The translations under genes and the position numbers were made by a program. Positions 1 to 13,300 of a stretch of 64,000 nt of DNA are shown piece after piece; positions within the stretch are counted from its first letter, which is position 1; each line of letters begins with the position of its first letter. This stretch comes from Lepisosteus oculatus. Lineage: Eukaryota; Chordata; Actinopteri; Semionotiformes; Lepisosteidae. The notes under the pieces are model-generated. The model saw nothing but the letters and a program-made list of their open reading frames with translations, did no database searches and was not told the origin of the DNA. The stretch spans positions 37,563,501 to 37,627,500 of the forward strand of contig NC_090698.1 of assembly GCF_040954835.1 (NCBI RefSeq), read 5' to 3'.

Positions 1-2389
1 GTGATCTGGATATAAGTTTTATCCCAGACTGTTTTCTGGATCACTGGGTTGAAGAAGAAATGCCTTTCCAAAAGGAATTTTGAGTCCTATTTAAAAATCT
101 TTCATAATTATTATTTTTTTATGTATTCCATTGTAGTATTGTGTGCAGGATGATTCTAACATAACTCAGGCAATCTTACTACACACAATATAAAAGATAC
201 AAAGGAGTTATTTTCATAAAAACTAGAGTGGTAGTAAAAACTGATGTACCTTCTTAGGGAACTATAGCTATGAAAAAAAACTTCTTTGGAAAAATATATC
301 ATTTAATCAATGAATTATTTGCATAATAAGTCTAAAACAAATAATACTTTTAAGACTAGAACTGTGCTGTTTGTGAATGATTCCTTCAGTCTGAACAAAT
401 CAGTACAGTGGATCAAATGAATCACTTTTTCATTGATGATTAATTAAGTAGATTCACTGTCTTTCAACTCAGTGAAATGCCGAATCGAGCATAGAACCAA
501 GAATGTCAACACAGAAAATTATTTATTCTCAGAGAAAAGAGAACAAAAGGAGGAATGTGGGAACTCCAGTCAAAGTAATACAGCAAATATTAAACATTTT
601 TTGTGTAATGTAATATTTACATTGTAAAACGTCATGAAAATACACATTGTCCTTGATCAATTAGGTGTGAATGAAGAAAGTACTTTGCTGATTATTTCAG
701 ATAGCTATATTGATTCAACTTTACAGCCTACACATGAGACTATCAAAATAAACTTTAAATGTTTTAACATTTTGATAATGTATATGTTAGGCCTTCAGCT
801 ATGAACGACATATGCCCTAGAGTAGATACATAAAATGTTATTTTATTAGTTTTTATGGTCATTCCACTGATGAAAGATATAGCTGATAACCTTGATTTGA
901 TGTGTTCAAAAATACGAATTACAAATTAAATCACTGTTTTACTATTTTCTAAATTCTCCATTTATGATTTATTATTACTAAGTTACTTTTTACAATGGAA
1001 ATCAAAATTTGATGGCATACTGTTTTATTACCTATTCTACTACTATAATGGGTTTTTGATTGGTAATTCAGTATAATAAAATGAGGTAGTCTGGCAATAT
1101 TTTGACTTATTTATGTTTTGCTGCCTTTTTCCCTTTAAAAGTCAAATGTACCTGGCAAATACGTGAGTTCAAAGGTACGCATTGGCTTCATAGCAGAAAA
1201 CTCAACTCCTAAAATAGTTATGGTCAGAGCATCTTCAAATTGTACTGGAGGAGATGAGCAGAAACTAGTGTGTGATTCCTGAGGAACAGAGAGTGAGTGT
1301 AATTATTTGATAATATGTTTTTTGTTTTAAACAAAAAACATATTATCTATGTAATATGACACTATGAAATTGACTAAAAATAGCATAAGAACAATAAAAA
1401 AATTATTATTTTATTGTAAATGTCTATATATGTTATATTGTTATTACAACTACAACACAAATTCATTGGTAATTTGAATTAAAAATTTTGCTACTGTCAG
1501 TTTTTTACTGATATTTATTACTTAATTACTGTTAGTCCTCTGATGGTTCAGTCTTTCCTTTTACTGAATATAACAATTCAGTATAATGATGAGAGCCAAA
1601 TTTTGAAATCTGTGCTCTGATTTTGTTACACAAGGGAAGAATTCAAAAGAGAGAACAATTATGGGAATATTGACATAAACTATCCAATGATTCATAGTAG
1701 TTGTTTATGTTGTTGGGTGATAACAGTAAAATAGTGTCATTGTAGCCACTGTGGACTGCCATTAAATTCTTAAATTACCCTTTGTCCTATGTTGTTGCCA
1801 CAAAGGGCTTATGTAAATGTCACCATGGAGTGAAAACAGTCCAACAGGGGAAAGAAAATGACTTCCGTTTGAACCTTGAAAAAGTTCAGTTCATCTCACT
1901 TATTAAAGAAGATACGTTTGAATGTTAGTTTTTCATTTAGGGCTTTAGCAAAAACGTTTTTTAAATCCAAATATCTAAGGTCATTATTCCCCAAAGTTAT
2001 TTTCTGTTTTAGTCACTTGCTCAAAGATATCTCATAGCTTTGTTACATTCAATAAACGTCTTCATTCATTTCATGTTGACTATCTCCTAGAAAGCAGTTC
2101 ATTAAAAGCTTTTCTAATATAGATCTTTTATTTCAATACTTTTAGATGTAATTGAGGCGAGGCTGATTGAGAGGTCTCTTGTTCTGTTTTGGCCTTTTAT
2201 ATTAATAGATATTACTTTTTCACATACCCTGCCCTAAGAAGTATTGAATTATGGTATTTAATAGTATATATACAGTACTGAATACTGTATATAACTTCCC
2301 CCATTTCTATAGACACAAGTGGGTAAAAACTTGTCTCGACCCAATTATTTTTTTTATGTTTTCCTAGCATGTTTTTTAAACTGACCATT
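1..2389. other. AT-rich intergenic DNA
   Basis: No coding or repeat signal that I can name. It holds a perfect 19-bp hairpin at 1309-1347 (spacer one base) and a small palindrome near 2267-2293 (TATATACAGTA / TACTGTATATA). Confidence 0.6.
1309..1347. repeat. perfect AT-rich inverted repeat, 19-bp arms
   Basis: Arms 1309-1327 and 1329-1347 are exact reverse complements around a single T. Made mostly of T and A runs. Confidence 0.85.
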
Positions 2390-2720
2390 CAAAATGCATA
2401 ACATTCCCTGCTGTTCCATTAATGGAGTTTATAACAAAGGTTTGGTAAGAATGTCAGCAGCCAAGTTCAATCAACCTCAGTGGTCAGTGATTTGTAATCA
2501 TTTCGGGTGTCATTTCCTCACATACAAAACTATATATACTATTTGTAATCCTTTTCTCTCCTTTCCTTATCTTTTGCATTTTTTCTCCATCCCATATCTA
2601 CCTTTGCAGCAGCCCCTTGCACACTTTATTCTGCAGAAGGGTCATAGCCTCCTTGGCCTCTGGCCATGAGCTTGACACTCAGCCAAGTGGGTTAAGTAAA
2701 ATTAACCGTGACTTAAAGGG
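2390..2720 (-). repeat. interspersed repeat, same family as 38765-39080
   Basis: The block around 2640-2700 (SACTCAGCCAAGTGGGTTAA-type) and the block at 2412-2432 (GGAGTTTATAACAAAG) match, in reverse complement and in the same order, the sequence at 38800-38860 and 39062-39080. Two diverged copies in opposite orientation define a dispersed family; class unknown. Confidence 0.55.
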
Positions 2721-2824
2721 CTTTAGAAACCATTCAATATGCTTAATTCTTGGATGTCGTTATTTCTTCTGAAGTTCCATTTGTTTTGCTAAAAGAAGAC
2801 TCCTTGTGAAGGTGCTGTTTTTCT

Positions 2825-3265
2825 CATTCCCTCACTCCTCTGCATTGGAAGATGGACGCCCGGAGGCCCACCTAGCATCAAGTTGCCCTACGTCTGTGGC
2901 TTGAAGGCATAGGCTTTCTAACGGTGTCCTGACCAAGCTGATTCCGGGGCTCGGAGTGCCTGGCCTCGTCACTCCATTTTTTTATTTCCTTGTTCCATGC
3001 CCCTGTTCCTGTTTTTAATTGATTTGTCTTGGATGGGTTCCCTGATTTTGCATTTTGGATTGCTTCCCGGATTTCCTATATTGGACTGTTTTTGGACTTG
3101 TTTGCCTGCACCTGGATTCACTGTCGGCACCACCCCCTGTTCACCATCCCTTAGCCATTTTCCAGATTATGCCGTCTGCACAGGGTCCTAAACTACGCAC
3201 TACATGGGAGTCAGGACCGGCTCCCGTTTCAATTGGACTCTTTCAGAATTAACTGTAAACCAAAC
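2825..3265 (+). repeat. LTR-like interspersed repeat
   Basis: About 130 bp (CTGCATTGGAAGATG..., then CATCAAGTTGC..., CATAGGC..., TTCCGGGG...) is clearly homologous to 52610-52740. The remainder is a T-rich, GGAC/CCTG-rich tract of the kind seen in fish LTR retrotransposon termini. Open frames here are chance. The LTR assignment is inference. Confidence 0.5.
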
Positions 3266-4489
3266 CATGGAAACTATAAAGAAATACATTTTGAGAATGG
3301 ACATCTCTTTTTGTAACATTTTGCAATAAATAATATAATACATTTTTATACTTTGATATAAAAAGCATAAATTATAAATCTCTAGGTGGAACTGCCTTTC
3401 TTTGTGACCTATGGTTACAGTAAACACTAGGGGGATTATTCAAAACACCTACTGTTTATCCACAGCTGTGAATACTGTTACTATCTTGTGATTTGTTTTC
3501 CACTGCATAAGTAGAGTTTTACTAGTACAGTAATGAATAGATAGTACTAATATGATGGGAGGTAATGCAGTCAAAATGCATTGTATTTTCTTCATTTGTA
3601 TACACTGAAAATGATTTATATGCAAATTGACAGCAGTAAATTGCATTTGCTGGCATGAAAAATATTGCATTCTCAGCTGCTAGTGGTAATAACGTAGATA
3701 TGTGAATTGATAAAGTACTGTACATTGTTGTTTTATTCAGTTTTCATGTGATTGATGTGCTGGTGTCTGACATCATACTTTTTATTCAAAGTTAATTTAA
3801 TGTATATATGTTTTGTTATGCCAGCAATGTATTGTGGTGAAGGCAACTTTCTGACAGTTTTGTCCAAATTAAATTGAATTTGATTTTGCATTATTATCTG
3901 ATTTTGCATACATTATTAATCACTTTCATAATACTGCCTAAAAATGCAACTTGAGAGTACTATTATTGTCTACCCTTCATACTGGATTTCAATTATTGTT
4001 TTTAAAAGCATATGACTTATTTTTGTAATGAATTACCCCATTTTGTCATTCAATTTATTCCAAAGGTTACAATATACATAGATTGATTTCCCATTATTCA
4101 AAATAGGATCATAGAATAAATTAACTGCTAGCAAACAAAAGTTAGAAGGGTCAAAAGGCCTATTCTCATTTGAAACCTTTGTTATGTTATTTATTGAAGC
4201 ATTGAAAATTTTGAGAATTTTACCATGTTTTGTTTCACAAAACACTTAGTTGGACTATCTGGTTGTTCCTGTAGCCTCATTGTATCCTGATCTATCTTCA
4301 CATCATTTATATAAGGGGTTTACTCTATGGTACTACGGGGGTTATGCAATAAGTCCAGAGTGCTGCTTCTGATGCTTCTACTGTAGCAGTATAATTTTAG
4401 TTTCAAAGTCCCTGGACCAGGACTGACAAATATGGTTGTCGGTGTTCCTTTTTCCTTTATTAATCTTTTGATCATTTCGAATATTTCAA
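3266..4489. other. intergenic DNA, no feature recognised
   Basis: AT-rich, stop-dense in all frames; I see no repeat or gene here. Confidence 0.5.
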
Positions 4490-4640
4490 CAATTACAGGG
4501 CTGGAGCCCTGGGTTCACTTCCTGGGGTGCTAACTGCGCAGTTTATATTCTCTCCCTATGTTTACATGAGTTTGCTCCTGTAGGCATCCTCTCATGAGGC
4601 ACCAGTAAATGTAGGGGTTTGTGCATTTACTGGGACAATT
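4490..4640 (+). repeat. fish interspersed repeat (GGGTTCRNTTCCTGGGGTGC family)
   Basis: Contains the diagnostic word CCTGGGTTCACTTCCTGGGGTGCT-type followed by the TCTCCCTATGTTTACATGAGTTTGCTCC segment. It is one of eight fragments of the same dispersed family in the window. The GGTTC box resembles a Pol III B box, so a tRNA-like origin is possible. Confidence 0.55.
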
Positions 4641-4719
4641 ATTAACAGCTATTATTTCCTATATATTCCTATAGCTAATAGGCAACAATGAAGACAGTAT
4701 TGTCTGTAAGATTTTAGGT

Positions 4720-4915
4720 ACTAAACCTGGTGTCATGGCTAAATTCCAACTCTGGGTATCCACAATCTGTTCTTCATAAAGTTCCATCATAAATCAATTG
4801 GTGATGCAGCTTCTCACTTTCCCACTTGATCTCCTGTCTAGTAGGGCTGCTGACACAAAATGGCTGCCGTGTGTCACAAATTTGGTACTGCACTTCAGTT
4901 GAGGTCGAACTGGAT
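4720..4915 (+). repeat. decayed SINE-like repeat
   Basis: Pieces such as GCTAAATTCCAACTCTGGG, CACTTGATCTCCTGTCTAGT and AAAATGGCTGCCGTGTGTCA follow the order of the central body of the 5S-derived SINE-type repeats elsewhere in the window (compare 21990-22150). Strongly diverged. Confidence 0.35.
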
Positions 4916-5039
4916 CCTAAATGAAAAGTACTTTGTTAATGATTATCATTGTATTCAGTAAACTCCAGCATTTAATGTGTTCCAAAGTTAAAGACAAAAA
5001 AATAAGACAAAAATAGGTCAGATTAAATCATCATTAAAT

Positions 5040-7283
5040 TTCATATTCAACATCCTTTATTTTTATTTACAAAGTTTCTGCAGCTACATAAATTATAAAC
5101 ACTTGTTTTATGCCATATACTAGCGTGGACAGAAAAAAGGGATAAATTATTTACACATTAAGCCATAATTTATCATTTGACCTGTTGTGAGAAAAACGTA
5201 AGGGCATTGTAAACTTGACAAGAGTAAAAAAATTAACAATTTCAAGTACCCTAAAATTATAACCACTTACTAAGTTTTATTTTTTTAAATAAGTTGAACA
5301 AAAAAGTCATTATTATCTAAGAATGTTGTGTACCTCTTACAAATTCAAAAGATTAAAATAAATGTAATAGATAACACAGGGGACTTCTACATAGGGAATA
5401 ATAATATAAATAAATAACATTGTCCATAAAAAAGCAACCAAAAAGATCTCATTAAAATCCCCAAACCTTAGCAACGCCATCTCTGAATATACTGTAAATG
5501 CAAACGCTGAAGAGTCATTATGTAAGACGTACAAAGATGCATCACATCATAAATTAATATTTTGTGTATCTCAACAACATAAAAATAGATAGACCTCATA
5601 CAGGTAACCACTTGTCATGAACTTTTGAAACCAGTGAGCTACACAACCTCATTCTTAAAGGGGAACCACATTGCTATTTTTAGATTTTGGGGTTAGAAGG
5701 ATTTAGCATTGATATGTGCATTTGAAACCACAATAAAAGTAAAATGTAAAACCTAGTTTACTTCACAAAAGAGATAAAATGTCCAGATATGCGCAGCACC
5801 ACATTCAGAATGAGGCAACAAAACTTCTAGTGACGTGAAGCAGCCCTATTACATTATAAACAAGCTGGCTTGTGAATACATGTCTTTTAATACAATAGAA
5901 ATATTACTCTTGATTTTGAGACGGTTTAGCTTATAAATGGAACTGACTTGTTAACTGCATGCAGATCACATTGGAAACTTTCTGCGGTGAAATATCTGCC
6001 GCACAACCTGTACTTAATACACTCATAGATGGCATTATATTAGTTATTACAGTGACTAGTGAGCAGTAAGGGCAGCTTCACGTCACAATTCGTGGGAACA
6101 ATCGCCTGTTGCAAGACCAGGAGTTTTCAATAAAATGTTGACTTGCGGTACTTTTACAAAGCTCATGATTTTGTGCTCAATTCGAAATATTTTTCATACT
6201 TTAAATGAATTAATTTTTTACTGAGATTCAATAACTGGTCTGAGAAATTGAGACTGACATCCTCTTTAAGCAGACTGAAACTGGGTTTAAATGAGATTTT
6301 ATGTGATTCCTAAAGGTTTTTAATCACACATAGTGGACAATTATAAGTGCCTGAAGCTAAATGAACTTCAATGCCCTTGTAATACATTTAAAATGACAGA
6401 ATGCAAAACTAATCACAAACAGTATCTTCACATGTACAGGTGGGTCATCTTCGTGATCACATGCCAAAGTGATACTTGAAATGCTTTACTGTATCGTAAA
6501 GGAATATATTAGTCACAAAAAATGACATCTTTTTTTAAAATAAATGCACTTTGTGCAGTTAACAGAGAACATTTAATCAAAAAAACATGATCAGAATGTG
6601 CTTAACCACTATGGGTAAGAATAACATAATAATTAATTATATTTACAAGTACAAAAGTATATATATATATTAAAAACAAACTTGCAAATAACATTATTAA
6701 CCTTAATTTAATTAGTTGTATTCCAGTTAAGGTATTTAAACACTTCTTTATCCCATATATTCAACACCAGTCCCAAAACAATAGTTTTCAAATAACTGAG
6801 TTAGCCAGCCAGCAGCAAACCCATAAGTAATTCAAAACAAAAATACAATTTAAAATTGTATTGATGGTATCTGTAAAGAATCCATGTCCCTTAATGCTTT
6901 ATGGAATGACCTCATCTTAACCTAATGGTTGATTCCTGAAGATCGTTCAGATGATGATGTCACCTTGCAGACCATTATTTAAATGAAGAAGGAAGGTAAG
7001 CATCTTCTTCAGTATTATCCTTGCTAGTTCATTGTTTAGAAAAAGGTTACAAATTCATAAAAAAGAAGAAATGTTTCCTGAAATATCATTATCAATAGAG
7101 CAAAAAGTTAGCTGTCTTTTACAGTTTCTCTGTTGGTGAACAATGTGGTCCATGTCAGCAAAGTACAGATTGTCATTCCCTTCACATGAGAATACTTTTA
7201 TCTCATACAAACATTGGATTCCGTCATTTAATGGCAACCATAAAACCTGTTACTCCATAGTCCACTATCTTGTTCTTCAGTAC
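5040..7283 (-). other. RASGEF1B: probable RASGEF1B 3' UTR with polyadenylation candidates
   Basis: Downstream of the stop the minus strand runs about 2.2 kb without any coding signal. Two adjacent AATAAA hexamers (plus-strand TTTATT at 5056-5061 and 5062-5067) are reasonable 3' ends, and another lies at 5277-5282. The true end cannot be chosen without transcript data. The region contains an inverted repeat (5830-5847 with 6069-6086), described separately. Confidence 0.5.
5830..6086. repeat. 18-bp inverted repeat with TGACGTGA arms in the 3' UTR
   Basis: 5830-5847 (GTGACGTGAAGCAGCCCT) is the reverse complement of 6069-6086 with one mismatch. The spacer is 221 nt. It could be terminal repeats of a small transposon or a long-range RNA stem in the RASGEF1B 3' UTR. 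Confidence 0.6.
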
Positions 7284-7308
7284 TTATACTCTATTAAGTA
7301 GAGAAGAC
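7284..7308 (-). CDS. RASGEF1B: RASGEF1B coding exon 13, C-terminal tail and stop
   Basis: Only 25 coding bases. One G completes arginine 465, then SSLLNRV and TAA at 7284-7286. The acceptor is TTTACTTTATAG. The match to the family's C-terminal SSLLGRV tail, together with the compatible phase, identifies this micro-coding segment. The rest of the terminal exon is 3' UTR. Confidence 0.88.
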
Positions 7309-10300
7309 CTATAAAGTAAAAAAAAATACAATTAGATCTGAACCTATTTGTTTTCTTTATATCATCAAATTTAATCATCATCAAATTTATGCAATCTTGT
7401 GAAGCAGCAATTAATATGATTAGAGTCTAAAGAAATATGCCGGGGAACTGAAACACTAAGGTATGAAAAATGCTAATTTCTCGTTTGGTAAGCAGAACAT
7501 TTCATTTGATCTCAAACAACTTTGTAATGATATACACATCCAGTGCCCCGGAGTATGTTTACAGACACATTTAGCCAACATACAGTGAACCCTGTTATAG
7601 GGACACTGTAAAACCAAGTTACTATGGAAGAGTAAAGCTGCCCATTGCCACAATTCATTTTGATGAGGAAGCATGGCTTTCTGTAAGACAAATACTTATC
7701 TCCTCTTTCACAGACAATAACAATGCCATATACACATTTGGGATTCTTCAGGCAATGTGTACATTGATATATTAAAACAATAAGTTATGAAAAATTATCA
7801 TTTCTCGTTTGGTAAGCAGAACATTTCATTTGATCTCAAACAACTTTGTAATGATATACACAAAATATACACATCCCTGCTCCCGCCTCTCACTCCTCCT
7901 CCCTCCCAACCTTTGTTCTACTTTACCTTTGCCTACTGCCCTGTCTATCTCACACCTGAAGAAGGCTCCATGGCCGAAACGTTGTGTTCTCTTTCTTCTT
8001 TTTTTCAGCATGGAATAAACCTATTACTTGTTCCTTTGCAGCCTACACATGCTGACGCAGCTACCCACCTGAACTACTATTAAAACTGAAGAAGGCTCCA
8101 CGGCCGAAACGTTGTGTTCTCTTTCTACTATTAAAACTTTACCACATGTGACTTTCCATTCCCAGATAAAACAATCAGCATTATACTGCACCAGTCACAG
8201 CTTCTATAAATCTAAAAACATCCCATAGGTTTGATCTTAGAATTTCAAACTAAATACATAGGGTATTTTTCTGTCCTGGCATTTTTAATTTCATTTCAAA
8301 TTTTCATAGTGAAATTGTAAAAGAATGTCACTCTTAATATTACCTTTTGACCAAATTAACACGAGTCCCCATTTACGGCTCGACACATAAATATGAAAAG
8401 AACACTACAATGACACTGTGAATAAGAAACTTATTACTGGGTTTGAACTAAATTAAATTAAATTTTGGTGATATCTGGTTATGTTATTGAACATGCCTCA
8501 TAGATGAAGATGACCTCTGAGCTGTTATACATACCTCAGAGATTTCCATCTTTCCTTTTCAATGTGGTTCTCAGGACCCTCACTCTCGTATGAGGCCAAG
8601 TAGAGTGCTGCATAAAGAAGAGGTAATGTGCATTAATCTTGCCATGTATAAACCTCTTACAAACTTAAATTGCAGATTATCTTTTCAAAACACCAACTCA
8701 TTGGGTATAGATATTTTCATGAACATAGTCTTGCACTGATAAGAATCTCCAAAATTATTTGGTACTTGTACTGAATTGGAATAGTTTTAAAGATATGCTG
8801 GTAACAAAAAAAAACTCAGGTAAGAATAATGCTTTATATTGGCAAAATTACTTAACAAGAATGAAAACAAACTGTAAGAAATTTAAACTTTAAATTATGA
8901 AAGCAAAGCAAAGGCCTTAAACATATACATTTTAAAGGAACGTGTTCTGAAATGCGCGAGGTTTGTTTTAAAAAAAATCCCCCTATAAAATTAATGAAAA
9001 ACATGCACAGATAGTTTAGTTAATTTCTTTTGGCAAGGTTAAATCATCCTTAAGAAGTGTAATAGATGCAAAGATTCTCATTTCCGATACAACAACCAAA
9101 AACATCCCTACTGTGGTCTATAATGATTATCTTTGTTTTATTTTTTTACAGCGTGTAGTGTAGTGGATACACATTTTCTACTTGTGCAACAACACAACAA
9201 AATCTATATCTAGTCTCTGCATATGAGTGCAAATTATAGATTCAGAACAGATTTTAAATTAAGGGTGGAGATATTCTAAACTCCTGCAGTTTTGTAATAA
9301 GAATTCATATACCTACCTGAACTTTATTGAGAACAACTCCAGAGTAGTAATACAGAAAATAGTGTCTTAAATTCTAGTTCAATAAAAAGAGAAGCACCCT
9401 GCTCTAATTAGGTTAAATGTTGTAACTGACAATCATCGAGCCTAAATTCTTTAAACTGAAATTTTTAGAATTCTAAATCCTAATGATCCTGTGGCTGATT
9501 TTAGCAGTTATATTTGCAAGCAGGTCAAAGACTTACCATCTTCATTGAACACTGGTGCTGTAAGGAGATACTGAAGGATCTTGCGATCTCTCTCAAAGGG
9601 ACACTCCACTTGCTTCCATGTCATAAACTCACTCACTTGCTTAGCAAGCTCCCAGAATTTCTAAAATTAATGTGTAATAGAATTATTTTCTGTTGCTCGT
9701 GTTTATTCTTTCCTGTCTCTAAAGAAGAATGTTATGTCTTAAATTAACTACTTCAAAAGACTAAACAAAATCCATTATGTTCTGATGCACACATGTACTG
9801 TAATACTGTATGTACAGTATTTCAGGATGTGAAGTTTGCAGTACTAAAGTCATATACCTTATAGATATAAAGATACCCAGTACATGTTTATGTTAAGTTT
9901 GAAAAAAGTGCTTTCAAACAAGTAAGAAAGAAAAAGTAAGAAAACTAGCTCCTCATGCAAAATTGAGAAAACCTATTTTGGCTTTGGCTAGCCAGTCTGT
10001 ACTGAGTCATGGATATAATACTTTCATAATACTTTACATAATACTTTCCAGTTATATGGACTATACCTATTCCCAACATGCTAAATTATATGTTAGTTGT
10101 ACATTTTACTTTTGAATAATTATTTTTTAAAGTGAATATGTTAGAACATCTAAATAAAAATAATGAGAAAATTTTCACTTCCTAGCGAAAGCATAATTGA
10201 TACATCACTAATTCAAGAATTGAGATTAATCATCTAAAAATGCAAAAAAGAAAAAATACTTACTTCAAAATTGATGTGTCCATTGGGGAGTCGGTTAGCA

Positions 10301-13300
10301 CAGCCTTCATTTAAAAAGTAGATATCCTTGATTAATAAGCTGAAGAATGGAATAACAATCTGCACACAAGAAAAAAAAACAACTTGAATAAACAACTCCT
10401 ATTATTAATTTGGCTGATGCACTGATGCTTTTATCCAAAGTGATTTTCATTTGCAGCCATTTATGAAGCTAGGTATTCTACTGGATCAATTCAGGTGAAG
10501 TACCTTACTCAGGGATTTAAATGAGGTCTAAATGAGGTCTTTTACTCGACAGTTGTAAGCCCATGTTAATTTCTGCTATTTCTCACTGGCATCACATAAC
10601 CTGCCCAAAGGAGAGGGAATTAATGTTTATTGCAGTGGCACAGTAAAATGAACAGAAGTACTTGCCCATGCAAATGTATACATCTTGGAAAGAAAAGTTC
10701 AAATAAAAAAAACAGTCCCTAATAGCCTTGAAATAGCAATGCAAAGAAAATTGTATACAGAAAAGGACTGGAACACTGGCTCTCAAGCATGCTGTTAGGT
10801 TCTACAACAAATGACAGTATAACAAGTACAGAGTAGACTTCATCCTCAACTTAGGTGCTATCTCTTTCATTACATGGGGAACACAATGTATTCTCAGCAA
10901 ATGTTTTACACAGGTGACATATACAGCCTGATCCCACAAGTCTTTTCATAGGATTTCATTATGGTTGTGCCTGTATGTCAAGATCCTAAATCTGATTTCT
11001 AGTCCAATTACTTTCCTCTTGGCCTTTTTATTCAGGTTTAAGGCCTTATTCAGTCCACTAAGGCTTTAGTCCAAGAACATAGTCACATATTTAGCTCTAC
11101 TGTAGACAAGGGGAATACTGATATTTCAAAAGTTTCTCATACTTTAAAGGTAGAATAGATTGAGCAGGGTCCACAATATGCAGTATGTATTGAAATCTGT
11201 GTCTTAAATTGGGGTGGGAAACCATAAATAATCTCTATCAATTAAATAAAAATCATTTATACGTCTACTTGTGTTATGTTATTATCAGGAAAATTTCTCT
11301 CCTTCAAAATTAAATATTGAAAACACTTTTCTTTTTTCTTACTTTATCTACAGTAAGCAACATGAACAAAATGTTCAAAACAAATTCAGCTGACTTTGGG
11401 AACACAAGAGCTCTGTACAGTAAAAACAGAGCATTGTTTGGAAAGATATGACCTACGTAAAATTCCCTAGAAGTCAAAAGAGGGAACATTCCAAAGGCCT
11501 GGGAAAATTCCTTCACATGACTTCTAATTCTCACGGTCACAGTCTAACCCTTTAAGATCCAAAATACAATGACCAGGTATCTGTCCCCCCACCTTCCTGA
11601 ATACAATCTGTAGTATTAAAAGTATCAAAATTAAACAAAATAAATGCCTGCAGTAAATATGCAGATCATGTCAGAAAAGTGTATATGTTGTGATACAGAA
11701 GTGTAAAAATGCAGTGTACTGTTAGCTGGCAATTTATAGTCCAAAATACCCAGTAGAACAAAATGTAAGTGGGCTTTCTGCCTCATTTCCAAAAAAGAAT
11801 ATAATATCTTTAGAAAGAAAACATCTATTTTGACATCAGTTTCTGTGAACTAAAATATTATGTCTTCCATGCTCCATTATGCATAACATTACAGCAATAA
11901 AAATTATATTTGTTTTTTTTCCATATAATTAGGAGAGTAATGCTAATAGTGATTTTTAACAAAGTTTATACAAAATACTAGGTTTTACTGATATGTTTAT
12001 AAGCCACAGATCTTTAATGTCTGTCAGGTTTTCCACCACTTTTTTCATTTGATTGGAGGTGCAATGGCCTGATATAAATAGACGACTATTTATATCAGAT
12101 TTTCTGTAATAATTACTCATCGTGATCAGACTTTTTTATCATGAAGGCATTTATTTTCACCCTGTACATAATAATGTGATTAACCAATAAATCATTAGTT
12201 ACCATCATTTTTAGGTATTAATAAATGAAGAAGTATATAAACAGGCTTTAAAAGGCACTCTGTGCATCAGTTTGAAAATTAAATAAAATGATAGTGTCCC
12301 ATAAGAAATGGGACACATTTCTTAGATCTAGAATCCTCAGACTGATGCACCCTAGCAGAAACAGTGTGTGCAGGAATGAGCACATGTGTTTAGATTTGCC
12401 AGACAATGATATGAAATATTTATTAAGCCTGGAGAGCATTATCTCTTGTTGAATACAGGAGGATCTCATCAAAACGTGCTAGTGCACAACTCCCACACCT
12501 GAATTCTGTATCATTTATAAGAGTCAAAAGTAGCTTTTTGGCACTTTCCCATCTCTTTCACTTTTTCTATCTGTCATCTCATGGCTGCATTGACAAAACA
12601 GTTTAACCATTCTATCCCACTTTACTGCAGGACACATAACAATCTAGTTACACTACATATGGATTTTGATCACCTGCAAACTTCTTTGGCTCCAGTCATG
12701 ATTCTATTATTTTGTCACATTATGATATATTCAAATTGCTTTCAGGGCCTGAATACTCCAAATGGAGTATTAACAGTTGAAATAATAGCATAACTTTTTA
12801 AGCCAGTGCTTGGAGTTGGAACATGGTGGAAATATATCACTTGTTCTATAGTTCTTGTTGTAGATGTCCTTATGTACTAAAAATTTGAAGAGATCTATTT
12901 GCTTGTAAAATGTTTAATTATAGAGACATTTATCATATGTCTGAAACATGGAACAGGTAATAGGCTTATTCCATGCTGAAAAGAGAAGAGCCTTCTTCAG
13001 GTGTGAGAAAGACAGGGGTGTAAGCAAAGGTAATGTAGTGGGAGAACAAAAGCTGGGAGAGAGGAGGAGCGAGGGGTGGGAGCAGGGGACAGAAAGAGAG
13101 GCCTGTCAGGAGGTGTGAAGTCAGGATAGATGTAGAGAAGTGTGAAATGAAACCTACAATGAAAAGAGAGAATTTAGAAGAAAAGTAGTCTGTCGTTAAG
13201 AGAAGGGGAAAAGTGTGATCCAAGCTGCAGGATAATTTTGGTTTCTGTGGTCTTCCTGATGTATGAGTTCATTTTTCCCTTTTTTTTAATTGTATAATGT

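Noticed and set aside
7787..8083. 98-codon plus-strand ORF ending ...LQPTHADAATHLNYY
   Set aside because: It lies in the Penelope 3' tail; the same peptide is read from another tail copy at 62760-63038. Repeat-derived, not a gene.
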